Shown here: piece by piece, positions 12,006 to 22,862 of the stretch
How the letters are laid out: every line of letters starts with the position of its first letter
Position numbering within the stretch: the stretch's first letter is position 1
NCBI GenBank assembly: GCA_018398805.1
Contig: JAGFBZ010001146.1
Span: 434,001-498,000 of the forward strand
DNA from: Hirundichthys speculiger
Lineage: Eukaryota > Chordata > Actinopteri > Beloniformes > Exocoetidae
Direction: 5' to 3'
DNA length: 64,000 nt
The notes under the pieces: generated by a model
Told to the model about the DNA's origin: nothing
The model's database searches: none
The model's input: only the letters and a program-made list of their open reading frames with translations
Program-made: the position numbers and the translations under genes

Positions 12006-12343
12006 GTGGCACGGTGGCTTAGTGGTTTGCACTGTTGCTCACAGCTAGAAGGTTCATGGTTCAAACTCTTTTTGTGTGTAGTGTGCTTGCGTCGGTTTCC
12101 TCCAGGTACTCCAGCTTCCTCCTACAGTCCAAAGACATGCATGTCAGGTTAATTGGTGGTTCTAAATTGCCCGTAGGAGTGATTGTGAGCATGAGTGGTT
12201 GCTTGTCTATGTGTAGCCCTGCAATGGACTGGTGACCTTTCCAGGGTGTACCCCTGCCTTTTGCCCAAAGAGAGCTGGGATAGACTCCAGCAGATCCCCG
12301 TGACCCTGCAGAGGATTAAACGGGCATCGATAATGGATGGATG
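12006..12343 (+). mobile_element. Teleost GGCACGGTGG...GGATGG repeat, near full length
   Basis: Starts ggtggcacggtggcttagtg, includes tacagtccaaagacatgcat and cagggtgtacccctgcc, and ends in aatggatggatg. It is the same family as 6449-6774, in the opposite orientation. Confidence 0.8.
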
Positions 12344-13831
12344 TTTATAAATGTATTACACACTTTTGTAAGTGCTGTTTTAATTTAAGAAATGAAAATT
12401 CCAACAATTTCATTATCTTACTGTTGTTCTCATCTCTCAATTCACATTGTGATTCACTTTGACTTCATTAGTGTACGTATCCAGCTGATATTAGGCTAGG
12501 CAAAGAAAAATCCTAAAGAAGCTTGTCTTTGCCTTTTTCAGTTTTTCATCTTGACAAGGATCAATTGATACTGCAACTGCATCCAGAATGCAATGCCTTG
12601 TTGGTAATTTTTAGCACAACCTGAAGAAATCTGGGTGATCATTCTATCACTGATGCCATCTGCACACAGAAAATCAACCTTTAGTAGTTGCACTGAGGGA
12701 GTTTTGATTGACAGGTGTGCCCAGCAGAGGTTTGTCCTGAGGGCTGGATCTTTAATGTTCTCTCAGAGTCTTGATTGTTCTTTTTTGCACCGGCGAGAGG
12801 AGGGAATAACAGATAAAAATGCAAAGCCTTGGGGAAAGAACTGTGCTCTGCATCCCTAAATCCTCCTTTTTTATACAAAATTTGTCAGAAGAGACACACT
12901 AATGTGCTACTGATTATTTTTATTAGCCATCTCAGATTCAATGGTTATTTGAAAGCCTTCTCTCATCAGAGTTCAATGGTATGCTTGTTTATCCTGTTTC
13001 TTTTTTACTGTTATTCAATTCCCGAAATGGATCATGCCAATTGACAATTTAATCATGAGTCTCATTCTAAAAATGTAATACATGCTAGCACTTGAAATGA
13101 AATGTCAGCAAAGAAGACAGTCTATCATTACTTTTCACTTTTCAAATCCAACACGCCATTAAGCTCTGTCCACAGGCCATAGATAACTTTCAACATCTTT
13201 TGTCCTTCCAGTGCCCACAAGGAGATGCAGGGTCACAAAAGACAAGATGGGCGCTCTCTTCCTATTTTCTGCCTTTGAGTTTCCATGCTCCACCAGACAG
13301 TGTGGTTCTCACGACGGAATTCTGCTTCAGCCTCCATCCATCATTTTCGCTTCATCTTTGATGAAATCATCATCCTTTATTCTTTTTTTGGACTGCTGTC
13401 CCCGGCAGGGCAGAACCAGCTTTTCTACTCTTCTTTTATTTTCTGTTTTCATCTTGCTGCCTGAAACCTCTCACTGTCTTATGCAGCTTAGGTTGGATCA
13501 CTGATAATAGAGCAAAAAATACTTTGAATACTTTGAATGTTCAGCAATAGCAAACTTTAATATTTTACTCCAGGTTATACAATATACTGCGTAATTATAT
13601 GTACACCAGTAGATAACATTACACACAAATATACAGTTATTACCAATAAGAGGCTCTATGGATCTTGGTAACTAATCTAGACAAAGCAAACAGCAAGGTG
13701 CAAATGTATACCAACAAATAATGCCCAGGATGGAAACACTTCTATCAACCATTTGGAGGTGTTCAGGCCAAAACTGTGGATAGAGCTCACAAAAATCCTT
13801 CTCACTGGTTGATAGGGCAACTAATGTCTAA
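12344..13831. other. No gene or recognised repeat
   Basis: Unique-looking sequence. The frame at 13211-13504 (97 codons) and those near 12635-13044 show no recognisable domain. Confidence 0.4.
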
Positions 13832-14300
13832 CTAGCGATGCATGAAGATATTGGCATGACATTGGTATCTGCTGATATAGACTAAAAAAATAATGAAACA
13901 TCAGCATTAGTATAAAACTGATGGTCCTATGCAGATTATTTTATTTTTTTGCCACCGAGCATGCCATGACCACTCTGGCATGACAAGGTTAAAAAAAAAG
14001 AGGTGTCATTGTGTTGATGAGCATAACAGAGGGACTTTTTTAGAGGAAAAAGAGGAGATTTTCAAAATGTCACAAAAATGATAAAGTTGCTGAATACTCA
14101 ACATCAGTCATGAGAGGAAGAGTTAAAACCTACTCTGGTAGGTTTTAATTTAATAACTCGTCTTGAGAGCCGCCATCCCCAGCAGTACGAGGAACTTGTG
14201 AAGATCAAGCAAGAGAAAGAGAGACTCCTGTGAAAAATCAGCAACCTTTTCTCAACTCTCTTAAAAGGACGTAAAACAAATATGACTGTAACCACCGCAG
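13832..14300 (+). pseudogene. Decayed hAT transposon end with a BED-finger remnant
   Basis: The segment gcgatgcatgaagatattgg and the following gatatag/atcagcatta phrases match the gatgcacgatat...ggcatcggc end of a common fish hAT family. Farther in, the + frame around 14149-14235 reads LITRLESRHPQQYEELVK before a stop. This has the histidine-bearing tail of a BED zinc finger (N-L-x2-H-L-x3-H-P-x2-Y), with one His replaced by Arg. The rest of the transposase is missing. Confidence 0.5.
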
Positions 14301-14940
14301 GGCAAAATGCATCACTGAGAAACTCCTGGAATTTACATTTAATGTGCAGTGAGCTACAGTAGTTTTCTTATTTTATTATGAGAATGCATTTGCATTTGCA
14401 AGTGGCACGGTGCCGCCACGGGAAGACGCAACGACTCCAGATACGCTTTATAGGAGGACCCGATTGTGCCGAGATGCTGCACCCTGCACCCCCACGGAAG
14501 CCAAGAGAGAGCCAGGACGAAACAGAGCTGCTCTTGCGACCACATCCGCGGAGCGTAGCAGAATACCTCCGATTGCCCCCTCGGAGCAACAAAAGTAAGA
14601 GGCTGGTGTCTGGGCAGAGCTACTTAGCTTAGTCATTGGTTTTTGTGATTACATCATTTTCATCGTATATCTTTGTTACTGTTGAGCCCTCAGGTGATCC
14701 ACTGGTGTGCTTTCATCCATGTGACGACTGTGTTTCCTCACCACTGGCTGATCGTGCCCCGATTTCCAAATAAACGATTAAGACGAGAGTGCGGAAGTCT
14801 GCTTCACACTCTCTACCCTGTGTGGAAGTCTCAGGAGCGACCGCAACCTCGGTGGTCAGGAATCACCCCGTTTAGCCTTTCCTTTCTATCTTTCTCACTA
14901 ACAATCTTTTTTTGCTGTCTTGTGGCGCCTTATCATGTGA

Positions 14941-15110
14941 GTCAGCGGCCATCTTGGTGAGGGAAGAGATCACTATGTGACTTTGTCAGCCATCTTGGTA
15001 GGGGACGAGGGCACCACGTGGTCCCATCCGCCATCTTGTGACGCCCTATCGCGTGAGTCGGCGGCCATCTTGGTGGGGGACGAGAACACCCCATGATCTC
15101 GTCCGCCATC
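14941..15110 (+). promoter_or_regulatory. YY1-type motif array with E-box, F1 copy A
   Basis: gccatcttgg occurs at 14948, 14989 and 15064, gccatcttgtg at 15030, and a shortened gccatc at 15105, roughly 35-40 bp apart. CACGTG lies at 15015-15020. GCCATCTTGG is the reverse complement of the known YY1 consensus core (AAGATGGC). The same arrangement recurs in copy B and, shortened, in copy C. Confidence 0.55.
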
Positions 15111-15114
15111 CCTT

Positions 15115-15200
15115 CTCACATTACCACACACACCAACACACACCTGCATACACGCACATACACTCACGTGCACACACACACGCACACACATATATATCTA
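15115..15200. repeat. (CA)n-rich microsatellite inside F1 copy A
   Basis: Imperfect cacaca/cacgca repeats followed by tatatatct. Copies B (22866-22890) and C (about 41848-41880) carry a similar tract at the same place in the element. Confidence 0.7.
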
Positions 15201-15667
15201 TAGTTTCCAGCAAACATACAGATATATTGACACTCTTTTCCCTTTTAATGTTTGATTATGCTAGTTTAGTTATTCTTTAGTAGTAGATATCGGGATCTTG
15301 ATTCAAGTGTTGTTCAGTTAATACTTGTCTTAATAAATTCTGATACATTTTAATGAGATAAGTTGTTTGTGGTTATTTTACATAGCTCTGTAATATTTGC
15401 TGGTTGAAGAAGTCTGTGCTCAGACTCACTCCTTCTGTTGCTCTTTAGCGCCACACCTGGTCACAGGCTGGCACGCATGGACCAACAGCCACTTTGAGAC
15501 TGATTGTGCTATTGAGTCCTTTTTTCCTGATTTATCAGGTGGTGCCCTGTTTCAATTTATTAACTTTGTTAATACCTTTCTGGTTATTAGCAGCTGTTTC
15601 TCAAGACAGTTGGTAATAACCCCCTTTTATGACTAAACAAGCACGTTATACGCTCTATTGCACAACA

Positions 15668-17068
15668 CCACATCCCATGCGGATCACTGTTTCATTGTGA
15701 ACATATCACTGTTGCATGAACGTTTAACATTTTCCATAAATTACACCCAGTAGTCAAATATCTCTAACTTTTTGTGAGTAGTGAAGTACAGGAAAGAAAC
15801 CCAATAGACTGCTTCAAATCTTTTGATGCAATCCTCTGTTGTGAGCAAGCTTGAGGTGACAGTGGAGAGGAACTGCTCCCTGTTAAGAGAAAGAAACCTC
15901 CAGCAAAGCCAGAATCATCAAGGATGGTTTCCTCCCTCACAGAAAAACTCAGAGAAGCACTCTTCAAGTATGTCAACTGGCCATTTGTCTTACTTATCGA
16001 CTGCATGACTCTATGAATTTTACAAACATTTTACAGAGACAGTTCTGGAAATGGGACATAGTATATTTGTACAGATGCCTTTGTTACTCTGGAGTAAACA
16101 CATGCAAACTTTGCATGTGTGCCACTGGTTTAATCCAGATGTCCACACTGACATCTGCCCTGAATATGTATAAACTCTTTTATGGTAAAGAGATGTTAGA
16201 CTTGATTTGCGAGACTTCATGTGTTTCCATGGAGATGAACTGAAATTCCATGAAAAAAAATTTTTTCTATGACCTGCTAGTCACACTGTTGCAGATAAAC
16301 ATTCATTTCTGAGGTGAATTCTCTCCCAGGATGTGAGAACTAACCCTTCTGATCAAACTCACAGATTCAGCTCAAATCAAGATGAGTACTTATTTCATGT
16401 TCTGCAAGGTGAGCTCTTACTGGCAGAAGTGTACTGCAGTGTATTATTCTGTTATCACTGTTTCCTAGTGGATTCATTCTTGAGTGTAGAAATATTCTGA
16501 GAAATCTGATGATAAATAACAATTAAACATTTGCATACCGATTTCAACATTTTTTGGACTGGGAAAGTATTCACCAATAAAGGCGTTATGCCTCACACTG
16601 TAAAGTGATGCACAACTATTAGAGGGGCTTTGAAGGGAGAGCTTATTGTTCAGTAACAAATAATGTTTCTCATATTTATGCTTTTATCTGGCAGGAGACA
16701 CAAGAGAGACACAGCCTTAACAGGCTACTGACTCAGTCTTGATGAAAATATTAAAGATATTTTATTTATTCTATTTATGCATCCTTTTATAGTGTGTCTA
16801 AAACTACCCATCTTAAAAGCTTAAATGTTCTATTTAATGCAATTACTGCAAACCCTCTATCATGTGCTTGAACAAATTGATATATTTATCATGGTTAAAT
16901 GGGATGCTGCCAAGTGGCATGACTTTAAAGCTAATTAAGCAACTAAATATGATCAGAAAACCAGGCCTTAAGGCAGCACACCTATGGCTACCAAGCTTTA
17001 ATTGCTGGCTGCAAACTTTATGAAGCAGTCAGCTGGAGTCTAGCCTGGTTTTTATGGGATGATATGCA
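15668..17068. other. Mostly unique sequence with one dispersed repeat piece
   Basis: At 15843-15935 the phrases gacagtggagaggaactgc, aagagaaagaaacctccagc match a widely dispersed teleost repeat whose class I cannot name. The remainder (15936-17068) is AT-rich without a coding signal. A weak fragment of the GGATGG repeat, reading gttgccagtccatcac, follows at 17085-17105. Confidence 0.4.
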
Positions 17069-17289
17069 GGCTACACAGAAGGCAGGTTGCCAGTCCATCA
17101 CTGGGCCAACACAGAGACCCATGAGACAAACATCCATACAAAGAGGCAAAGACATCAGCCATTAGTTTAGTTTAGTATGTCAATACCACATTGAAAGTCC
17201 TCGGGGCACAAACCTTTACCGCAATCATGGATCTTAATACAGCCCAAAGATCAACTTCCCACCAGAAAGAATGTCATCTCCACCAGGGA

Positions 17290-17375
17290 GCTCGAGACAT
17301 ACATGTGAAAGGCAAAGACACAGCTGGACCAGATGGTGTCTGCCTGAGTCCTGCAGGCCTTCACAGATCAACTAT
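17290..17375 (+). pseudogene. Possible LINE reverse transcriptase fragment
   Basis: The short + frame reads KGKDTAGPDGVCLSPAGL, resembling the K..KAAGPDGV segment at the N-terminal side of many fish non-LTR reverse transcriptases. Nothing else of the element is detectable, so the call is weak. Confidence 0.4.
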
Positions 17376-17809
17376 GAAAGAATCTAAAGCACCTGCTTAA
17401 GTCTAGCCTAAGTAGATCAGTTGTCCTTACCAAAGAAACATCAGGTAAACAAACCAGAAACAAGAACTCACTAACAAAGGAGAGTAAAGAAATAAAATCA
17501 ACATTTCCACATTTCACAATGACGATATTACCTTTTTACTTAGGGGAATTTAATGTCAATCTAATATTTACCACGAATCTCTACATAAAGAAAAGAATCT
17601 CCAAACATATTTAATGAAAGAAGTAATTACAAGACCTGCTAATAATGGTCACAATATAAAAACATTCAAAAGCTGTAACATTGGTTCTAAAACTTTGAAC
17701 CAGGGTCTTTTTGTCATTAATACAGGCAATTATAGCGCTCAAATTGTGCTGGCTGGTGCCTTGCTTGGAGTCTGCTCTGGTCCACTTTCTGTTGGCTCTG
17801 GCTTGATTA

Positions 17810-18020
17810 TTGGCATTACAAAATCTCAAAGCATACCTGGGATCCAGTTCTGTACCCACCATTATCTACTCTGACCACAACCCCTTTATGTTTCTGTTTC
17901 AGATGCAGATTGTCATCCTCTCATACAATGCTCCTAAATGCTTCGCAATTTCAATGTTAACATCCGTTATAAAAAGGATTTTGCAAATGTTATGGTGGAT
18001 GTATTGTCAAAGGTTTAGGC
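17810..18020 (+). pseudogene. Gypsy-type LTR retrotransposon RNase H relic
   Basis: The + frame at 17810 gives LQNLKAYLGSSSVPTIIYS followed by DHNPFMFLFQMQ, the core of Ty3/gypsy RNase H (V-Y-T-D-H-x-P-L with its catalytic Asp). After a frameshift the sequence continues as NFNVNIRYKKDFANVMVD with VLSKV, matching the family's ...I-R-Y-K-x-G-x-x-N-x-V-A-D-A-L-S-R ending. Both halves are in the right order but different frames, so this is a dead fragment. Gag, protease, integrase and LTRs of this element were not found. Confidence 0.7.
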
Positions 18021-18613
18021 CACTAGTGCCAAAAATGTTTAACAACTTGAGTTTAGTTGTATCTATTAATGCAGAGTCTTAACTACCAGACTCTTAACTA
18101 CCAAACAGCAGAGAATTAAAAACAGAAAAAAATAGCTTGGTCCAAAAGTCACAAATGCATATAGCATTGTCTTAGGGAACCCAAAACTATCAGTTTGAAA
18201 GCACTTAAGTTTTTTATGAATATTTGTGGTCTAATACTGCAGGTGCAGGAACAATTCTACTCTTCAGCTTTTAAACTAAACTGGCATCTCACCAGGTCCA
18301 GCTGATGGTGAACACCATCTAGTGAGTACTTATTTAAATACCCACAACATTCATGTCACTGAAACCAAAAGTAATAATTCATTTAGGTTTATTTAGAACC
18401 AGATGAAAAATACTAAACAAGTTTTCTGACATAAATATGTCTCACTCAAACTCTGGTCTTTTGCTTTTTGATCAAGGAATAAGAGTTTTCTCCTGGAGGT
18501 TTCTTTTTTTGTATTTGAACAAGATATATTGCATATTATTGCTTGGTGTATTTAATCTAAAAGCTAAAAGGGGCTCTTCGCCTCAGAAATAGGGACTGCT
18601 ACAGCAGGCACAA
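18021..18613. other. No gene or recognised repeat
   Basis: AT-rich sequence without a coding signal. Confidence 0.4.
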
Positions 18614-18700
18614 GTAGAGGTGGGCAATACTGGGAATTTTGTTATCGATCCGATACCAAGTAAATACCAATACCAATACTTTTTCATATGAAGCTTGATC
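18614..18700. mobile_element. Terminal sequence of a hAT transposon
   Basis: tagaggtgggcaatactggg followed by ttatcgatccgataccaag and taaataccaataccaatac is the recognisable end of a common fish hAT family. The opposite terminal repeat is not visible before 20.6 kb. The BED finger at 19988-20212 may belong to this element. Confidence 0.55.
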
Positions 18701-18744
18701 TATCTTGAAACTGCTGACATTTTGGTGTTTTTTAAAATTTTGCC

Positions 18745-18783
18745 TATATATATATATATATATATATATAAACATACATACAT

Positions 18784-18822
<39 letters not shown>

Positions 18823-18923
18823 TATATTAATGTATATACATACATATATATATATATATAAACATACATACATATACATACATATATATATATTATATAT
18901 ATTATATAGATATATATACATAC

Positions 18924-18957
<34 letters not shown>

Positions 18958-18965
18958 CATATATA

Positions 18966-19006
<41 letters not shown>

Positions 19007-19045
19007 CATATATATCATACATATATATATACATACATAGATATA

Positions 19046-19085
<40 letters not shown>

Positions 19086-19245
19086 CACATACATATATAC
19101 ATATACATATACATATATATATATATATATATATCTATATATCTATATATATCTCTATATCTCTATATCTATATCTCTCTCTATCTCTCTATCTCTATCT
19201 ATATCTATCTATATCTCTCTATCTATATCTCTATATATATATGCG
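18745..19245. repeat. About 500 bp of TA/TACA/TATC microsatellite
   Basis: Nearly pure (TA)n with interspersed cataca steps, changing to (TATC/TCTC)n from about 19130. All long frames across it, on both strands, are runs of I, Y, H, T and S and are artefacts of the repeat. It lies between a hAT end and hAT-derived coding remnants. Confidence 0.95.
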
Positions 19246-19987
19246 TCCACCTTGTCACATGTGGACGTGTACCAATGGCTCTACCTCTCAAATTAACTCT
19301 TGTATAAAAAGCGTGATTTGGCCTCAGTTGAACCCCTGAGAAAATAGCAGAGATCGTCTTAAACGGCTTGCTTGCCAGTTAAACCATAGATGATCAGAGT
19401 GTGTTTACCGGGAGCGCACTAACTATCTGGGACTTTCAGGTTGCTGATAGAAATTGTCTGTGTAAAAATATTTTTATGTATACATCAGTGCAGAGAAGGA
19501 GGAGGAAGGAAGAGGAGGGAGCTCCACAGCAGAGTCCTAGATGAGCTGCGCATGAGAGCTGCTCTGATCTGGATGAAAAGACGCTCCATAGCAGTTTGCG
19601 GGTAGTCCAACCTGCTCTTAAAGGCAATGGCCTTTGACGCACTGACGCCCTAACCACTCCTATGCATGATATAGCAGGTAGCGCAGGTGGGATAGCGGGT
19701 TTAGGAAGGTGGAAGATTGCTTTCTTTGCGGGGGAACGCCCCTCTCACTACCCGCTATCCTTAAATAGCGGCTTTAGGAGATCTGGCAGAAGACCACAGT
19801 ACAAGTCAGAAGACCTGACTCGTACTGTGTTACTTCAAGGTCTTAATTATATTTTTTGGGTTGGCTCCAGTAACATATGACTTATTAACTTTCAAAGTAC
19901 ATGTTACTTATGAACTAATGCTAAAGACGACCACTCTTATCTACCTGGATACTCTCTGTTGGACTGAAAGGCGTCTGTCAATGACTT
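19246..19987. other. Unclassified sequence, possibly interior of the hAT element
   Basis: No open frame with a domain. It includes a purine-rich patch (19495-19525) and a hairpin at 19793-19829. Confidence 0.35.
19793..19829. repeat. Imperfect 15-bp hairpin
   Basis: cacagtacaagtcag pairs with ctgactcgtactgtg with a single mismatch around a short loop. Confidence 0.7.
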
Positions 19988-20212
19988 CTATCTCAGAGTT
20001 GAGTGTGTCAGGACCAGGGAATTGGGGATGTCTCTCCTCCTCTCTCCATTTCTGCAGCTCTTTGTTTTCTTGTGCATGGTTTTCATGTGCTTAAATACAT
20101 TTGAAGTGTTTCCACTGTATTTTACAGCCTTTTTACAAACTACACAGCTTGCCGTTGTTTTATTTTTGGAATTAAAATACAGCCAAACCGCGCTCTTTTT
20201 CCTTTCTGCCAT
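19988..20212 (-). pseudogene. BED zinc finger of a hAT transposase (N-terminal fragment)
   Basis: The minus frame encodes a complete BED-type finger: MAERKKSAVWLYF, then CVVC, then SGNTSNVFKHMKTMH. It has the aromatic W..YF pair, the CxxC pair and the H-x4-H pair in the spacing of the hAT/ZBED family. After about 57 residues the similarity stops and the frame ends at 74 codons, so the RNase H-like catalytic domain is absent. The neighbouring hAT end at 18614 suggests an internally deleted transposon. It is unlikely to be a host ZBED gene because no further domain is present. Confidence 0.65.
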
Positions 20213-20568
20213 TGTACTGCCCTCCTAATGGCGTGCATAACCAAAATTAGACAGTCAGCCAAATTCCCTGAATGATCAACGTGAGAGTCAGGATGTAGCG
20301 TCTCAAGCTCCACGTTTAATGAAGACTTGTTGTCAAACAAGGTGTAAAACTGAAATAATAACAGAGACAATGTCAAATTAATTTCTTATACAATTACTAG
20401 AGCGTGAATATTAAACCAAATTAACATGAATTGTACTACAAAATAAAGTGCAGGTATCTTAAATATCCTGGTTACACAATACAATGAGCATATCCTATGC
20501 TAAGCAATGGTAACTGACCAATATCTAGATGATAATCTAGCAACATAAAAATTTCCATCAATATTAAT

Positions 20569-20822
20569 GCTGTGCAAAAGGAGCCTGTTTAGTCAAAACA
20601 GGGGGTTATTACCAACTGTATTAAGGCTGGAAGAAATATTAAGTAGGAAGAAATAAAACAAAAAAGAGCACTGGAGTGGAGAGCCGTGTGCCGCTGTGTC
20701 CATGCGCACTGCCATCTTGGCCATTTTTTTTTTTGTAAATCAAGGAACAAAGACTAAACGGCACAATCAGTCTCAAAATGGTTGTTATTCTATGCGTGCC
20801 AGCCTGTGACCAGGTGTGGCAT
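20569..20822 (-). mobile_element. F1 LTR 3'-end fragment (copy E)
   Basis: The reverse complement contains agcc...gtgccacacctggtcac, aggctggcacgcatagaata, ttgagactgattgtgccg and the terminal ccaactg/aaccccctgttttgac part, ending ttgcacagc. Compared with copies A-C, the cctgatttatcagg palindrome region is replaced by unrelated sequence containing a poly-A run and ggccaagatggcagtgcgc. Confidence 0.65.
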
Positions 20823-21502
20823 TGCTGAATAAAACAGGCTGTATCTATAAATGTAATGCTGAATCTTGTTCCTACTTTTTACCAGGAGATGGCGGACATG
20901 TGTGCCTGTAATCTGAGAACCATTTTTGGTGATGGCGCTATTCAAAGTTTTAGAGATGTGCGGCGAACCAGTGGCAGTAGCCCTTAGCATAGCGAGAGCA
21001 GAGCAGAGCGAAAGAGTGTTTTTTTCATTTACTCACGATGTCAAGAGGCCGGTCATCCACAAAGTACTTTGTCAGGTTCTGGCTAACTCAAATTTCCAAG
21101 AAGGAAGACATGCAGTTGTCCAGTGAAGCATTAGTAGTGACGGCGAGTCCGTGCGTCATAGTCCACAATCAGCACATCGTGTATCGGGTTCTTTGCCTCA
21201 GCGTGGCCGGGGTGGAAGCATTCTGCAAATGCCAAGCAGGTCGAGGTGTCAGGGGGGCTCATAACACCGTAAATATGGAAAAATGTCGCGGGGATGAAAA
21301 CAACTGCAGTTGTCCTGGCAACGCAGGAGAAGCCACGAGGAAAAAAAAACACAGCTAATGACGCACCGGAAATCACGGTGATGATGTCGGTGGCGGCTGA
21401 GAGTTCCTGAGAGAAGAGGTAGAGTATCTAAAGTCGAGCCTAAAATTTTGATGAGCCTGTTGGTTTTTGTGGAGACGATCTGACAAATTCTGAGCCCATT
21501 GA
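20823..21502. other. CpG-bearing sequence upstream of F1 copy B
   Basis: Base composition is less AT-rich than the surroundings and CpG is frequent at 20920-21380. The frame 21038-21358 (106 codons) shows no domain. It could be another old element or a small CpG-rich promoter-like patch. Confidence 0.3.
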
Positions 21503-22163
21503 GCGCTGTTGGGCCACACATGTGATCACAGAGACCGCATGGTTTTCTAGGTGTGAACGTGATGTCACGGCCTCTCACTGGCCGCGAGTCCCTACTCTCA
21601 GCGGGGTTCCCCAAACAGAGGCGGATCGCAGACTGGCTGTTTAAAACTCAGAGGGAGCGACCCGATCGCTCTCTTGCTTCCACCCTCTCTTGCTTCTCCA
21701 CCACGCTTGCTGCCTTTACTCCGCTCTTGCTTTGACCCTTCGGCTCTCCAGCCCGGATCTAATCCGCACACTCAAAGCATCCTCTCCCCCGGGCCTACCT
21801 CGGCCCATCATTGCTTCCAGCCAGCAACCGCGAGGCCATCCAGCGGCACGCTAGTCAGCCACCGGCAAGGAAGACCGGTTAACATGCTCCGTCCAGCCAG
21901 CACCACGAGTGACCCGCGCACATCGGCGCGACAGAGACTCGGTGCCCCACGGAAGACGCCCGGCTCCACGCGCACCCTACAGGACTCGGTTCCGCTGAAG
22001 CGCCACAACCTATATTTCCCCTTAAGACGAAGGAGAGAGACAAGCAGAGCCGCTCCGGAACACCCACGGAGCGTAATCCAACAGCGGTACAGCTGTATCC
22101 CAAAGTCTAACTACCCTCCCGGGACACTACAACGCCATCGTTCACTTTTGAGAAGCGAAACAA

Positions 22164-22165
22164 GT
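22164..22165 (+). promoter_or_regulatory. Conserved 5' splice donor candidate in F1
   Basis: The context caagGTAAGAG-like caa/gtaagagg is shared with copy A (14595) and, as gtgagagg, with fragment D (3422). Copy C has cataagagg, losing the GT. Being the best-conserved block of the family suggests a functional donor in the ancestral transcript. Confidence 0.45.
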
Positions 22166-22680
22166 AAGAGGCTTTTGGTGTCTGGGCAGAGCTTAGTTTA
22201 GTCATTTGCCAATCCAGTTTTCTTGTGCTTTGTGTATGTTTAGATCCAGACCATCGGTCCGTCGTGGTTCAGACGTTTTATTATTGCGAACAGCAACCCC
22301 GCTCGCCGTTCCTCAGTTCAAAACCAGAGCAGCTCTGTGGAGTGGTTCATACTGCTGCATCTGTGAGAACGACAGGGTCGCAGTTGCTAGTCGCAGAGTT
22401 ACTCAGTTTAGTTGATGATTTTGTGCTTACTGGGACACTGTCTACGACTGAGCCCACCGGTCATCCGCCGGTGCGTGTTTACCCACGTGATCGCAGTGTT
22501 TCCTCGCCATCAGCTGGTCACGCTGTGATTTCAGACAACAGCCAGGAGAGGAATGCTGAGTTGCTCCGCCCTCCTCAACCTGTGTGGAAATCCTCAGAGC
22601 CATCACCGCGGTGGCTAGGAATCACCTTTCGCCGTGGTCTTTATTCTGCCCTTTTCTTTTCTTTCTCATACTAACATCTT

Positions 22681-22862
22681 CCGACGAGTTACACGTGGTC
22701 TCGTCCGCCATTTTGTGACATCATATCGCGTGAGTCGACGGTCATCTTAGATGAGGGACGAGAACACCACGTGATCTCGCCGCCATCTTGTAACGTCCAA
22801 TCTCACGAGTCGGCGGCCATTTTGTCGAGGGATGAGAGCACGTGATCTCGGCGGCCATCTTA
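22681..22862 (+). promoter_or_regulatory. Alternating YY1-type and CACGTG motifs, F1 copy B
   Basis: CACGTG occurs at 22692-22697, 22768-22773 and 22839-22844. GCCATCTT/GCCATTTT motifs occur at 22707, 22782, 22816 and 22854. The two motifs alternate every 35-40 bp within a repeated phrase of the form gccatctt..gaggga(c/t)gag...cacgtgatctcg. Confidence 0.6.

Larger units (their letters stand above)
14402..15667 (+). mobile_element. LTR-like family F1, copy A (5'-truncated)
   Basis: Alignment by eye to copy B begins near cggtgccgccacgggaag. Shared landmarks are the donor-like aaaagtaagaggc (GT at 14595), ggtgtctgggcagagct, the GCCATCTTGG array (14941-15110), AATAAA at 15332-15337, the block agcgccacacctggtcac, and the terminal segment ending attgcacaaca at 15667. 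The first part of the LTR seen in copy B is absent, so this copy is truncated or rearranged at its left end. The frame 15397-15636 is not conserved in the other copies and is unlikely to code. Confidence 0.7.

Noticed and set aside
13211..13504. 97-codon frame as a possible host exon
   Set aside because: No domain, no clear splice sites and no codon bias in support.
15397..15636. Conserved coding frame PHLVTGWHA... in F1 copies
   Set aside because: Sequence similarity between copies is at the DNA level. Copies B, C and E have shifts and stops in this frame, so it does not behave like a gene.
17069..17118. Possible fragment of the GGATGG repeat
   Set aside because: Only a short match (gttgccagtccatcac) supports it. 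It is mentioned in the interval note but not called separately.
18695..19339. 214-codon open frame rich in Y, I and H
   Set aside because: It translates a TA/TACA microsatellite. Comparable frames exist on the other strand, as expected for a simple repeat.
21674..22201. 175-codon frame in F1 copy B
   Set aside because: Not conserved in copy A or C and without a domain. GC-rich, CpG-rich LTR leaders produce such frames by chance.
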